Assembly (NCBI GenBank): GCA_030669305.1
Contig: DAOVDU010000013.1
Location: 1-34,432, forward strand
Direction: 5' to 3'
Source of the DNA: Candidatus Aminicenantota bacterium
GTDB taxonomy: Bacteria > Acidobacteriota > Aminicenantia > Aminicenantales > Aminicenantaceae
Length of the DNA stretch: 34,432 nucleotides
The notes under the pieces are model-generated. The model saw only the letters and a list, made by a program, of their open reading frames with translations. It was not told the DNA's origin and ran no database searches. The translations under genes were made by a program, and so were the position numbers. This document shows, piece after piece, positions 16,042 to 24,841 of this stretch. Within the stretch, counting starts at the first letter, position 1. Each line of letters begins with the position of its first letter.

Positions 16042-17334
16042 ATGAAATGGGTTTATATCGAAGATATTGCAGCATCCAAAGACCAAGAAGTCGAAATCAG
16101 AGGATGGGTTTACAACAAAAGATCAAGTGGCAAAATCCGTTTCATTCTAATCAGAGACGGGACTGGGATACTTCAAGGAACTATATACAGCACTGAAAAA
16201 GATAGCCCCCTTTTTAAGAAGTTTGATGAACTCACGCAGGAATCTTCCCTAATCCTTCGCGGCCTCATCAGGGAAGACAAAAGAGCCCCTGCTGGGTTTG
16301 AGTTGAGCATCAAGGATATTGAAATAATCCAGATTGCTGAAGAATATCCCATTTCCCCGAAGGAACACGGAATTTCTTTCCTTATGGAATACCGCCATCT
16401 CTGGCTTCGCTCGCAAAAACAGCATGCCGTACTCCAAATAAGAACTGAACTTATCAAGGCGATACGTGATTTTTTTGACAACAAGGGATTTCGCAACATG
16501 GATACTCCTATCCTGACGCCCAGCGCATGCGAAGGCACCACCACCCTATTTGAAACAGAATATTTTGACCAAAAAGCTTATTTGAGTCAGAGTGGACAGC
16601 TCTACAACGAAGCCACAGCTGCTGCTTTTGGCAAAGTCTATTGCTTCGGGCCAACTTTCAGAGCAGAAAAGTCAAAAACAAGGAAACATTTGATCGAATT
16701 CTGGATGGTCGAGCCAGAAGTGGCTTTTGCCACATTAGATGACATTATTGAATTGAGTGAAGATCTTATAACCTACATAATTGAGCGCATTCTGGAAAAG
16801 AACAAAAAGGAGCTCGATATTTTGGAAAGGGACACAGAGCCTCTGGAACGTATTAAGAAGCCTTTCCCTCGTGTAACCTATGAAGAGGCGCTTGCCCAGC
16901 TTAAAGAAAAGGGCTCAAAAATAGAGTGGGGCGAGGATTTCGGCTCTCCTGAAGAAAACATAATGTCCGAGATCTATGATAAACCTGTGTGTATTACTCA
17001 TTTTCCAGCCAAAATAAAGGCTTTTTACATGCAGCCTGATATGGAACGACCTGATTTAGTCCTTGGAGTAGATGTGCTCGCTTCAGAAGGATACGGAGAG
17101 CTCATCGGTGGTGGACAACGAATCCATGACTCTGGCCTTCTTGAACGAAAGATTAAAGAATTCAACCTCCCTAAAGAAGATTACGCATGGTATCTTGATT
17201 TAAGAAAATACGGATCAGTTCCCCATTCTGGATTCGGGCTTGGCGTCGAGAGAACACTTTCCTGGATATGCAAAATAAAGCATATCCGAGAATCCATTCC
17301 TTTCCCTCGCCTCCTTTACAAAATTTACCCATAA
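16042..17334 (+). CDS. asnS: Asparaginyl-tRNA synthetase
   Basis: Class IIb synthetase that charges tRNA-Asn directly. The 430 residues comprise an N-terminal OB-fold anticodon-binding domain (about 1-110, with VEIRGWVYNKR) and a catalytic core with TPILTPSACEGTTTLFET, SGQLYNEA, motif 2 FRAEKSKTRKHLIEFWM and VEPEVAF, and motif 3 GFGLGVERTLSWI. The ACEGTTTLFE segment and motif 2 favour AsnRS over AspRS. Length is slightly below bacterial average but complete. The gene is alone, with its own promoter and apparently no leader. Confidence 0.94.
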   Translation: MKWVYIEDIAASKDQEVEIRGWVYNKRSSGKIRFILIRDGTGILQGTIYSTEKDSPLFKKFDELTQESSLILRGLIREDKRAPAGFELSIKDIEIIQIAEEYPISPKEHGISFLMEYRHLWLRSQKQHAVLQIRTELIKAIRDFFDNKGFRNMDTPILTPSACEGTTTLFETEYFDQKAYLSQSGQLYNEATAAAFGKVYCFGPTFRAEKSKTRKHLIEFWMVEPEVAFATLDDIIELSEDLITYIIERILEKNKKELDILERDTEPLERIKKPFPRVTYEEALAQLKEKGSKIEWGEDFGSPEENIMSEIYDKPVCITHFPAKIKAFYMQPDMERPDLVLGVDVLASEGYGELIGGGQRIHDSGLLERKIKEFNLPKEDYAWYLDLRKYGSVPHSGFGLGVERTLSWICKIKHIRESIPFPRLLYKIYP

Positions 17335-17405
17335 CCAGTAACTCAGTGACTCATGTAGTCTATTCACCATTTTCCATTCACCATTCCCAATTTCCTTATT
17401 CTTCG

Positions 17406-17541
17406 TCAGTATGGCAGTTCAGCAGTACATTCGTAAGACGTAAGCCGTAACAGGTTTAAGGTTTAAAGTTGAAGGTTTAAGGCAAGAAAGTTATTTACCA
17501 TTCACTATTTACTATTTACTATTTACTGTTTACCATTTACA
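17406..17541. repeat. Composite repeat spacer before rimO
   Basis: Three repeat vocabularies follow each other in the 217-base spacer: TCAGTATGGCAGTTCAGCAG (17406-17425), related to the element at 8309-8393; GTTTAAGG units (17453-17482), related to those at 6174 and 7581; and a run of TTTACTAT/TTTACCAT units (about 17493-17541). No long internal partner arm is present, so these look like half-elements. rimO starts right after the run, with no ribosome site. Confidence 0.55.
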
Positions 17542-17551
17542 ATTTATTAAA

Positions 17552-18871
17552 ATGAAAAAGGTCGCATTAATCAGTTTAGGCTGTGTAAAAAACCTCGTAG
17601 ACAGCGAGGTCATGTTGGGCTATTTGGATAAGGCGGGTTATACGATTGTAACCGAGCCAGATGATTCAGATATTATTATCATTAATACATGCTCTTTCAT
17701 TCAGCCTGCAAGAAAAGAAGCTATTGACGCTTTAAAAAAGGCAGTTGAAATACAAAGAAATAAAGAAAAAAAGAAAATAGTCGCTGCAGGATGCTATGTT
17801 GAAAGAAACAAGGAGGATCTAAAGAAAATATTTCCTCAAATTGATGTCTGGATAGGCGTTAATGATTTTGATAAAATTGTCCAGGCAGTAGAAGGGAAGC
17901 CATTTAAAAGCAGTACAAATTGCTTTCTCTATGATCATAATTCTCCCCGACTCATATCAACACCTCCGGCATGGGCATATGTAAAAATATCAGAAGGATG
18001 TTCCCATGGATGCTCTTTTTGTGCAATCCCCTTGATCAAAGGAACATACAGATCCCGCAGCATATCATCCATTGTCCAGGAGGTTAAAGAGCTTGCCTCT
18101 AAAGGAGTTAAGGAAATTAACCTTATCTCGCAAGACTCGACGTATTTCTACCGCGACATAAGTTTGGATAACGGATTACCTATTCTGCTTAAAGAGCTCC
18201 TGGGTATAAAAAAACTTGAATGGATACGGATACTCTACGGACATCCAGAAGAAATCAGTGATGCTCTTTTAGATATCATGAAGGAGGAAAAAATTTGCTC
18301 TTATCTTGATATTCCATTCCAGCACTCTGATCCTTTTATCATTAAGAAGATGAAAAGAGGAATAGATGGCAAAAGAGCCTTAAAACTTCTTCAAAAAATA
18401 AGGAAGAGACTGCCTGGTATTGCTATTCGAACATCCTTAGTTGTCGGATTTCCAGGCGAAGGCAAAAAAGAATTCGATGATCTAAGCAATTTTGTAAAAG
18501 AAGCTAAATTCGATCACATGGGCGTTTTCACTTACTCAAGGGAAGAAGGAACAGATTGCTTCACCTCTGGAGATCCCGTCAAAGAGAGTGAGAAAAGAAG
18601 GAGAAAGGATGAAATAATGGAAATACAGGCAGAGATATCTTATCAAGCAAACAAGAAATATTTGAATCAAAAGATTGATGTTTTGATCGAAGGCACCCTA
18701 GAAGCTGATGATAGAGGACTCCTGGCAAGAGGCATGTTCCAGGCACCAGAAGTAGACGGAGTTGTTTTTATAAACTTAGAGGGGAAAGTGCCGGATGTAA
18801 TCAACACGGTTCATAGGGTTGAAATCATTGACACGGATATATATGATTTATACGGAAATTTGATTAAATGA
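17552..18871 (+). CDS. rimO: Ribosomal protein S12 methylthiotransferase
   Basis: Radical-SAM enzyme that methylthiolates the conserved aspartate of ribosomal protein uS12. It has the MTTase N-terminal cluster cysteines C11 (LGCVKN), C47 (NTCSF) and C81 (AGCY), the radical-SAM motif SEGCSHGCSFCAIP (C150, C154, C157) and a C-terminal TRAM region (about 370-439). The 439-residue length and the LGCVKNLVDSE start point to RimO rather than MiaB. First gene of a tightly packed operon; it overlaps pgpA by an ATGA. Confidence 0.95.
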   Translation: MKKVALISLGCVKNLVDSEVMLGYLDKAGYTIVTEPDDSDIIIINTCSFIQPARKEAIDALKKAVEIQRNKEKKKIVAAGCYVERNKEDLKKIFPQIDVWIGVNDFDKIVQAVEGKPFKSSTNCFLYDHNSPRLISTPPAWAYVKISEGCSHGCSFCAIPLIKGTYRSRSISSIVQEVKELASKGVKEINLISQDSTYFYRDISLDNGLPILLKELLGIKKLEWIRILYGHPEEISDALLDIMKEEKICSYLDIPFQHSDPFIIKKMKRGIDGKRALKLLQKIRKRLPGIAIRTSLVVGFPGEGKKEFDDLSNFVKEAKFDHMGVFTYSREEGTDCFTSGDPVKESEKRRRKDEIMEIQAEISYQANKKYLNQKIDVLIEGTLEADDRGLLARGMFQAPEVDGVVFINLEGKVPDVINTVHRVEIIDTDIYDLYGNLIK

Positions 18872-19317
18872 AACATTTATCCAAAATTTTTGCGACTTTT
18901 TTTGGAGTTGGCTATTTTCCGATAGCCCCTGGAACTCTAACAAGCTTATTGGTCATACTCCTTTATAAATTTTATCTTCACAAGTTAAGCTGGCCATATT
19001 ACCTAGTACTCCTCTCTTTTCTTTTTTTAGTGGGCACATTTGTTTCCACTAAATATTCATTGGAATTAAACAAGAAGGATCCGCATACCATTGTTATTGA
19101 TGAAGCTTTAGGACAACTTCTCGTTTTATTCAGGTTGAACCCGACATGGGTTCCTCTCCTTATAGGTTTTGGGCTTTTTCGCTTCTTTGATATTATTAAG
19201 CCGTTTCCCATAAAAAAAACAGAAGAATTCCCCAAAGGCTGGGGAATTATGATAGATGATATCCTTGCTGCAATCTATGCAGGAATAATTCTCAATTTGT
19301 ATTTATATCTAAAATGA
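18868..19317 (+). CDS. pgpA: Phosphatidylglycerophosphatase A
   Basis: Dephosphorylates phosphatidylglycerophosphate to phosphatidylglycerol at the membrane. The 149-residue protein has the family's acidic motifs VIDEALGQ and, near the C-terminus, FRFFDIIKPFPI followed by GIMIDDILA, with hydrophobic helices between. Slightly shorter than the E. coli enzyme but complete. ATGA overlaps join it to rimO upstream and cinA downstream. Together with plsY and gpsA it gives this operon a phospholipid-synthesis theme. Confidence 0.93.
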   Translation: MKHLSKIFATFFGVGYFPIAPGTLTSLLVILLYKFYLHKLSWPYYLVLLSFLFLVGTFVSTKYSLELNKKDPHTIVIDEALGQLLVLFRLNPTWVPLLIGFGLFRFFDIIKPFPIKKTEEFPKGWGIMIDDILAAIYAGIILNLYLYLK

Positions 19318-20594
19318 AAGAAAACAAAAAGGAAGTTAAGATCGAAATCATGGCAGTTGGTACTGAGCTCCTCACCCCGTATTTTCAAGACTCCAATTCT
19401 CTGTACCTCACAGAGCGGCTGAATGATTTAGGAAATGATGTTTCTTTTAAAACTATAGTGGGTGATGATTGGGATGATCTTGTTCTTGCTTTCAGAGAAG
19501 CGCTATCCAGAGCTGATCTGATCATCACTATTGGAGGCATCGGTCCCACTCAGGATGACAGAACCCGAGAAGCGGTCGCGTCAGTTCTCCAACGAAAACT
19601 CATCTTTAAGCAGGAAATTCTCAATAAAATAAAGGAGAGATTTAACCGGAGAGGTCTCTCCATGCCTTCTGTAAACAAAAAGCAGTCCTATATCATAGAT
19701 GGCGCCGAAATTTTGGAGAACAAGAACGGCACAGCACCTGGCTTGTGGCTCGACATGGGGTCAAAGACAGTTATCCTTCTTCCAGGACCTCCTCAGGAAA
19801 TCAAGCCCATGTTTGAAATGCAAGTTTGGCCGCGGCTTAAGAAATTTCAGACAGGCTTTACTTCTCGCAAGGAGCTAAAGATAGCTGGCCTTACTGAATC
19901 AGAAATCGAAACCTTGATTTCTGATATTTATCCCAAAACCCCTCCACTTAAACTGACTACTCTTGCTTATCCCGGTCAGATTGAAATCCACCTCACTTCA
20001 TATTCGACAGAAAGTCAGAATCATGCAGAAAGAAAAATGCATAGATTAGAAAAAATTATTCTTATGCGACTCAAGGACAAGGTGTTTTCTGTAACAGGTG
20101 AGGAACTCGAAGAAGTTATAGGCAAGCTTTTGAACATCAACAAAAAAACTTTGGCTGTAGCCGAGTCTTGTACTGGAGGGCTTTTATCTAACCGCATCAC
20201 AAACGTTGCAGGAAGTTCAAATTATTTTCTGCAGGGGGTGATTGTATACAGCAATGAAGCTAAAACTCAGCTCTTGGGGATTCCTCCCAGTATAATAGAA
20301 ATTAATGGTGCTGTAAGCTCCGAAGTCGCCAGAGCCATGTCTTTGGGTATACGAGAGAGATCGCATGCAGATTACGGCCTGGCAATAACTGGCATTGCAG
20401 GTCCATCCGGCGGAACTCAGGACAAGCCTGTGGGCCTTGTATACACAGCATTGGCTTGGGAGGGCGGGGATGAAGTTGTAAAAAATCAATTTTTAGGAAA
20501 TAGAGACACCATAAAGTTCCAATCCAGCCAAAAAGTACTGGATATGCTTCGAAAACATCTTGTAAAATTAAAACTTAAAGCTCCAATGTCTTAA
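19314..20594 (+). CDS. cinA: CinA-family protein with nicotinamide-nucleotide amidase domain
   Basis: Two-domain protein of 426 residues. The N-terminal MoCF/COG1058 domain (about 1-170) has AVGTELL, GGIGPTQDD and LLPGPPQE and is an ADP-ribose/NAD-derivative pyrophosphatase in studied members. The C-terminal PncC domain (about 265-420), with AESCTGGLLSNRIT, GVIVYSNEAK and ITGIAGPSGG, deamidates nicotinamide mononucleotide to nicotinate mononucleotide. The role is NAD salvage or repair; the competence name is historical. It overlaps pgpA by ATGA and is followed 12 bases later by thpR. Confidence 0.94.
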   Translation: MKENKKEVKIEIMAVGTELLTPYFQDSNSLYLTERLNDLGNDVSFKTIVGDDWDDLVLAFREALSRADLIITIGGIGPTQDDRTREAVASVLQRKLIFKQEILNKIKERFNRRGLSMPSVNKKQSYIIDGAEILENKNGTAPGLWLDMGSKTVILLPGPPQEIKPMFEMQVWPRLKKFQTGFTSRKELKIAGLTESEIETLISDIYPKTPPLKLTTLAYPGQIEIHLTSYSTESQNHAERKMHRLEKIILMRLKDKVFSVTGEELEEVIGKLLNINKKTLAVAESCTGGLLSNRITNVAGSSNYFLQGVIVYSNEAKTQLLGIPPSIIEINGAVSSEVARAMSLGIRERSHADYGLAITGIAGPSGGTQDKPVGLVYTALAWEGGDEVVKNQFLGNRDTIKFQSSQKVLDMLRKHLVKLKLKAPMS

Positions 20595-20606
20595 AAAACA
20601 AAAAAA

Positions 20607-21164
20607 ATGAGAATCTTTATCGCTATAGACCTTGATAATGAGATAAAAAAGAATCTTTCTCGTCTTATCATCAAGCTGAATAAAGGCAACAGGAATATAA
20701 AATGGATTAAAAATCAAGGAATGCATATGACATTGAAATTCTTAGGAGAAATAAAAAAAGAGAAAGTTTCTGAAATTGAATCAGCCCTATTTAAAGTTAC
20801 AAAAGAATACAAAAGCTTTCCTCTTAGGTTTAAAGGGACCGGAACTTTCCCTCCTGGGAAGAAGGTTCCACGAGTGCTCTGGGTAGGGATTGAACGATGT
20901 GAAATACTAAAATCCCTTCAGTCTCGATTGGAAGAAGAGTTGGAAAAGTTAGATTTTCCCAAAGAAAACCGGGAGTTTCATCCCCATCTCACACTGGGGA
21001 GAGTCAAAACAAGCTTTGTTCCCGGCCCGACTCTTTCAGAATTTGAGATACATAACAACACAGATTTTGGAGAGATGGAGGTAAATAAAATTACTCTCTT
21101 CATGAGTACTCTTAAACCTGCAGGGGCCGAATACACAGTCATTTCGGAGTTTGAACTAAAATGA
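20607..21164 (+). CDS. thpR: RNA 2',3'-cyclic phosphodiesterase (LigT/ThpR)
   Basis: 2H-phosphoesterase that opens 2',3'-cyclic phosphates on RNA. Its 185 residues contain the two HxT catalytic motifs, HMTLKFLGE (H40, T42) and HPHLTLGRV (H127, T129), spaced as in the family. The cinA-thpR order is common in bacteria. No ribosome site is seen in the A-rich 12-base gap. It overlaps plsY by ATGA. Confidence 0.93.
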   Translation: MRIFIAIDLDNEIKKNLSRLIIKLNKGNRNIKWIKNQGMHMTLKFLGEIKKEKVSEIESALFKVTKEYKSFPLRFKGTGTFPPGKKVPRVLWVGIERCEILKSLQSRLEEELEKLDFPKENREFHPHLTLGRVKTSFVPGPTLSEFEIHNNTDFGEMEVNKITLFMSTLKPAGAEYTVISEFELK

Positions 21165-21751
21165 AGATACTTTTCGCAATTCTCTCTTATCTTTTTGGTT
21201 CCTTCCCAACAGGATATCTCATTTTTCGCATCAGCGAAAAGAAAGATATCCGAGATTTTGGAAGCAAAAGTATAGGAGCTACGAATGTGCTCAGGCTGAA
21301 AGGCTTGAAATATGCACTTCCTGTTGTACCAATAGATCTTTTTAAAGGATTTCTCCCTGTTTTCTTAGCCCTAAAGCTTTTTCCTGATAAGAGATTTGCT
21401 CTTCTCTGTGCATTTTTGGCAGTCTTAGGCCATTGCTTTCCTGTTTACATCAAGTTTAGAGGAGGAAAAGGGGTTGCTACGGCTATGGGTGCTTTTTCTA
21501 TTCTTGCTTTTCATTCTTTCCTTTTGAGTCTGGCTACTTTTCTACTTGTTATTATAATCACACGATATGTCTTTTTAGGATCCCTGGTGGCTACTCTAAG
21601 TCTTCCCCTTTATATTTATTTGTTTAAAGGAGATATTGAAATTATATATTTAAGCTTCGCCGTATTCCTCATTATTTTTATTAGACATTTGGGGAATATT
21701 AACAGGTTCATCCATGGCAAAGAGAGAAGATTGGGAGAGAAGGCAAAATGA
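21161..21751 (+). CDS. plsY: Acyl-phosphate:glycerol-3-phosphate acyltransferase
   Basis: Membrane acyltransferase that makes 1-acyl-glycerol-3-phosphate from acyl-phosphate. The 196-residue polytopic protein has the three loop motifs: LFGSFPTGYLIF, the DFGSKSIGATNVLR loop (SKS where most relatives have SGN) and GHCFPVYIKFRGGKGVAT. About five hydrophobic helices. It sits directly before gpsA, which supplies its substrate glycerol-3-phosphate; the two overlap by ATGA. A second, more diverged homologue lies at 33687-34277; this copy is the better candidate for the housekeeping enzyme. Confidence 0.94.
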   Translation: MKILFAILSYLFGSFPTGYLIFRISEKKDIRDFGSKSIGATNVLRLKGLKYALPVVPIDLFKGFLPVFLALKLFPDKRFALLCAFLAVLGHCFPVYIKFRGGKGVATAMGAFSILAFHSFLLSLATFLLVIIITRYVFLGSLVATLSLPLYIYLFKGDIEIIYLSFAVFLIIFIRHLGNINRFIHGKERRLGEKAK

Positions 21752-22752
21752 TAGCAAGCGTTATAGGTGGCGGATCATGGGGAAGTGCTTTTGCCATTCA
21801 CCTTGGCCGGCTTAACATCGAGACCAAGCTCTGGATAAGAGAACCGGATGTCTATGAAGAAATAGTACGCTACAAGGAGAATAAGACTTTTCTGCCAGGA
21901 GCTGTTTTTCCCTCGACGGTCACTTTTTTTAATGATTTGGAAGGAATAATCAGCAGTTCAGAGGTTATTTTCATCGCTGTTCCTTCAAGATTCTGTAGAG
22001 AGACCTACAAAAAGCTTGCTCCGCTTATTTCTTCAAAACATATTGTTGTCAGCCTGACAAAGGGAATTGAAGAGGATTCTTTAAAAAGGATGAGTGAAGT
22101 ACAGGAAGAAGTGTTTTCCCCTTATTTGAAGCCTTGTATTGTTGCCCTTTCAGGACCGAGTTTTGCCAGAGAAGTTGCCGAATCCCATCCAACAGCGGTT
22201 GTTGTAGCCTCAAAAGATATGAATCTCGCAAAAAAAATTCAAAATTTCGTATCGAGTCTCTATTTTCGAGCTTACAGCTCTGAGGACATTCTTGGAGTTG
22301 AGTTTGCAGGAGCACTTAAGAATATTATTGCTATCGCAACAGGAATCTCGGATGGACTTCAGTATGGCAGTAATACCATGGCAGGTCTAGTAACAAGAGG
22401 ACTGGCGGAAATGATGCGACTTGGAATAAAATTAGGAGCAAGAATGGAAACTTTTGCCGGACTTGCAGGTATCGGTGATCTTGTACTTACCTGTACAGGA
22501 AAATTGAGTCGTAACCGCTATGTAGGTTATGAGTTAGGGAAAGGCAAAAATCTAGACAAAATCGTCTCCAGCATGAAAATGATAGCCGAAGGAATTAGCA
22601 CAACCTTTTCTGTCCATCAACTCGCCGTGAGAGAACATATAGAGATGCCCATATGCGAACAAGTCTATCAGATTCTTTATCAAAAAAAGAACCCAAGGAC
22701 AGCTTTAAAGGATCTGATGTCAAGGGAATTAAAAGATGAATATAAACTATGA
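21748..22752 (+). CDS. gpsA: Glycerol-3-phosphate dehydrogenase [NAD(P)+]
   Basis: Reduces dihydroxyacetone phosphate to sn-glycerol-3-phosphate for lipid synthesis. The 334-residue protein opens with the Rossmann motif GGGSWGSAFA, followed by SLTKGIEED, LSGPSFAREV, the catalytic region GALKNIIAIATG and GLAGIGDLVLTCTGKLSRN. All expected segments are present. It is coupled by ATGA to plsY and overlaps the next gene's first possible start. Confidence 0.96.
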   Translation: MIASVIGGGSWGSAFAIHLGRLNIETKLWIREPDVYEEIVRYKENKTFLPGAVFPSTVTFFNDLEGIISSSEVIFIAVPSRFCRETYKKLAPLISSKHIVVSLTKGIEEDSLKRMSEVQEEVFSPYLKPCIVALSGPSFAREVAESHPTAVVVASKDMNLAKKIQNFVSSLYFRAYSSEDILGVEFAGALKNIIAIATGISDGLQYGSNTMAGLVTRGLAEMMRLGIKLGARMETFAGLAGIGDLVLTCTGKLSRNRYVGYELGKGKNLDKIVSSMKMIAEGISTTFSVHQLAVREHIEMPICEQVYQILYQKKNPRTALKDLMSRELKDEYKL

Positions 22753-22763
22753 AAGAGGGAAAA

Positions 22764-23525
22764 ATGAGAGTTAAAATAACAATAATCCTTTTTATATGTC
22801 TAAATCTAATTCTCTGTGCATCTGCCCAAAAAAAACTCGCACAGGCCAGAGCAGAAGATCCTCAGTATCAGTACAACATTGGATTGGTCTATCTCAACAA
22901 TGGCAAAATCAATGAAGCAATTTTATATTTTAAAAAGTCTCTTTATCTCAATCCACGCTTTGACCTCGCGCTGAATGCACTTGGGTTGGCCTACTTTATG
23001 CAAGGAAGCTTCGAGGAATCCCTGAAATATTTCCAGAAATGTTTGGAGATCAACCCGAATTTAACTGAAGCTCATAACTATATTGGATCCGTTTATCAAG
23101 AGATGGGCATTATCGATAAAGCCGAACAGGAATTTAGAAGAGCGATTACAGATAAAACCTATAAATCCAGAGAGCTTCCTTATTACAACCTTGCTAGATT
23201 ATACTTCTTGAAGGATAAACTTCAGGATGCTCTTGAATTTGTTGAAATATCCATAGAAATAAACAACCGTATGGTTCTGGCTCATAATCTGAAAGGGGTG
23301 CTATTGGAAAAGCTTGAGAAATTTGAGGAGGCCATTCAAAGCTATAAAAAAGCCCTTAAAATCGTTCCAGATGATATTAATCTCAAGTTTAACCTTGCAT
23401 CAGCATATTTTAAAAATGGCGAAATCACTAAAGCAAAGGAAATTTTTGAAGAAATTTACCCCAAAGCTACTGACCTGGAACTAAGGGAAAAGATCAATCA
23501 ATATCTAAAATTAATTAAAAATTAA
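22764..23525 (+). CDS. Exported tetratricopeptide-repeat protein
   Basis: A signal peptide (hydrophobic core ITIILFICLNLILCASA, probable cleavage after ASA) precedes about six TPR units covering almost the whole mature protein, for example NALGLAYFMQGSFEESLKYF and HNYIGSVYQEMG. The repeat spacing resembles PilF/PilW-type pilotins and other envelope assembly scaffolds, but no pilus genes are present, so the partner is unknown. I prefer the ATG at 22764 because GAGGG lies five bases before it; an ATG at 22749, overlapping the gpsA stop, would add five residues. Last gene of the rimO operon and convergent with ahcY after a 19-base gap. Confidence 0.88.
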   Translation: MRVKITIILFICLNLILCASAQKKLAQARAEDPQYQYNIGLVYLNNGKINEAILYFKKSLYLNPRFDLALNALGLAYFMQGSFEESLKYFQKCLEINPNLTEAHNYIGSVYQEMGIIDKAEQEFRRAITDKTYKSRELPYYNLARLYFLKDKLQDALEFVEISIEINNRMVLAHNLKGVLLEKLEKFEEAIQSYKKALKIVPDDINLKFNLASAYFKNGEITKAKEIFEEIYPKATDLELREKINQYLKLIKN

Positions 23526-23544
23526 AAACGGTCTATTCCGTCTG

Positions 23545-24801
23545 TTATGTTCCTTCTTCCCAATCCGATAAATATTTCTTCTGTTCATCTGTAAGATTGT
23601 CTATCTTGATTCCCATAGATTTAAGTTTCATGCGGGCAATCTCCTCATCGATTTCTCTCGGAACAGCATAAACTTTTCCCTTCAAATTCTGTCCTTCCCG
23701 GGACAGGTACTCAACGCTCAATGCCTGATTGGCAAAGCTCATGTCCATGACCATAGCTGGATGGCCTTCTGCTGCAGAAAGGTTGATCAAACGTCCTTCT
23801 GCCAGAAGGAAAATCTTCCTTCCATTCTTCAATGTATATTCCTCGACAAAATCTCTTATCCTCTTTTTGCTCCGGCTTAATTCTTTCAAAGCGGGAATGT
23901 CAATTTCAACGTTGAAGTGGCCAGAGTTTGCAATAATGGCCCCATCTTTCATTTTTAAGAAATGGTCGTTGCTGACGACGTTTTTATCTCCTGTTACAGT
24001 AACGAAAATATCCCCAATCTTAGCGGCATCTTTAAGACTCATAACCTGGAAGCCGTCCATCGCTGCCTCTAGGGCTCTGAGGGGGTCAACTTCACAAACA
24101 ATAACTTTGGCTCCACCACCTTTTGCCCTCATGGCCACACCGCGTCCACACCATCCATAGCCAGCAATAACGAAATTCAATCCTGCTAAAAGAATGTTAC
24201 TTGCCCTGAGAATACCGTCTATAGTGCTCTGACCTGTTCCGTAGCGATTGTCGAAGAGATGTTTTGTGTTGGCATCATTGACAGCAATGATAGGATAAAG
24301 AAGAACTTGCCTTTTTGCCATGCTTTTCAGACGAATCACACCCGTGGTTGTCTCCTCTGTTCCGCCAATGATATTCTTAATGAGTTTTTTTCTTTTAGAA
24401 TGAATTGTACAAACTAGATCAGCACCATCATCCATAGTTATATATGGATTAATATCAAGAGCTTGATTGATATGGTTGTAATATGTTTTATTATCCTCCC
24501 CTTTTATGGCAAAAACAGCAATCTTATGATACTTAACCAAAGCCGCTGCAGCATCATCCTGAGTGCTCAAAGGATTAGATGCTGTAAGGAAAATTTTAGC
24601 ACCCCCAAGCTTTAAAGTTTCCATCAAAATTCCTGTCTCGCTTGTTACATGCAGGCATGCCGAAATTTTAACCTCTTTAAGGGGTTTTTCTTTGGCGAAT
24701 TTTGCCTTGATATTGGCAAGGACAGGCATAAATCTTTCTGCCCATTCCATCCTAAGTCTTCCTTTTTCTGCAAGCTTCAGATCCTTTACATCATATTCCA
24801 T
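23545..24801 (-). CDS. ahcY: S-adenosylhomocysteinase (archaeal/thermophile-like type)
   Basis: Hydrolyses S-adenosylhomocysteine to adenosine and homocysteine, relieving product inhibition of methyltransferases. The 418-residue NAD-dependent enzyme has [13 protein letters not shown], the substrate segment [13 protein letters not shown], the ATTTGVIRL strand and the Rossmann loop [14 protein letters not shown]. The STQDD wording and the C-terminus lacking the usual KPxHYRY ending match the short archaeal/Thermotoga-type group rather than the common bacterial and eukaryotic one. GGAG precedes the ATG by seven bases. It is 40 bases downstream of metK and is co-oriented with it. Confidence 0.95.
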   Translation of the reverse strand: MEYDVKDLKLAEKGRLRMEWAERFMPVLANIKAKFAKEKPLKEVKISACLHVTSETGILMETLKLGGAKIFLTASNPLSTQDDAAAALVKYHKIAVFAIKGEDNKTYYNHINQALDINPYITMDDGADLVCTIHSKRKKLIKNIIGGTEETTTGVIRLKSMAKRQVLLYPIIAVNDANTKHLFDNRYGTGQSTIDGILRASNILLAGLNFVIAGYGWCGRGVAMRAKGGGAKVIVCEVDPLRALEAAMDGFQVMSLKDAAKIGDIFVTVTGDKNVVSNDHFLKMKDGAIIANSGHFNVEIDIPALKELSRSKKRIRDFVEEYTLKNGRKIFLLAEGRLINLSAAEGHPAMVMDMSFANQALSVEYLSREGQNLKGKVYAVPREIDEEIARMKLKSMGIKIDNLTDEQKKYLSDWEEGT

Positions 24802-24841
24802 CTTTATTCTCCTTTATTACGGACTAAACTGTCTAAACTGA

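Noticed and set aside
17493-17541. TTTACTAT/TTTACCAT units as a CRISPR array
   Set aside because: Units are 7-10 bases without spacers of constant length, and no cas genes are near; this is low-complexity repeat.
23526-23544. Hairpin terminator between the TPR gene and ahcY
   Set aside because: Only a 4-base ACGG/CCGT stem is possible in the 19-base gap, too short to claim.
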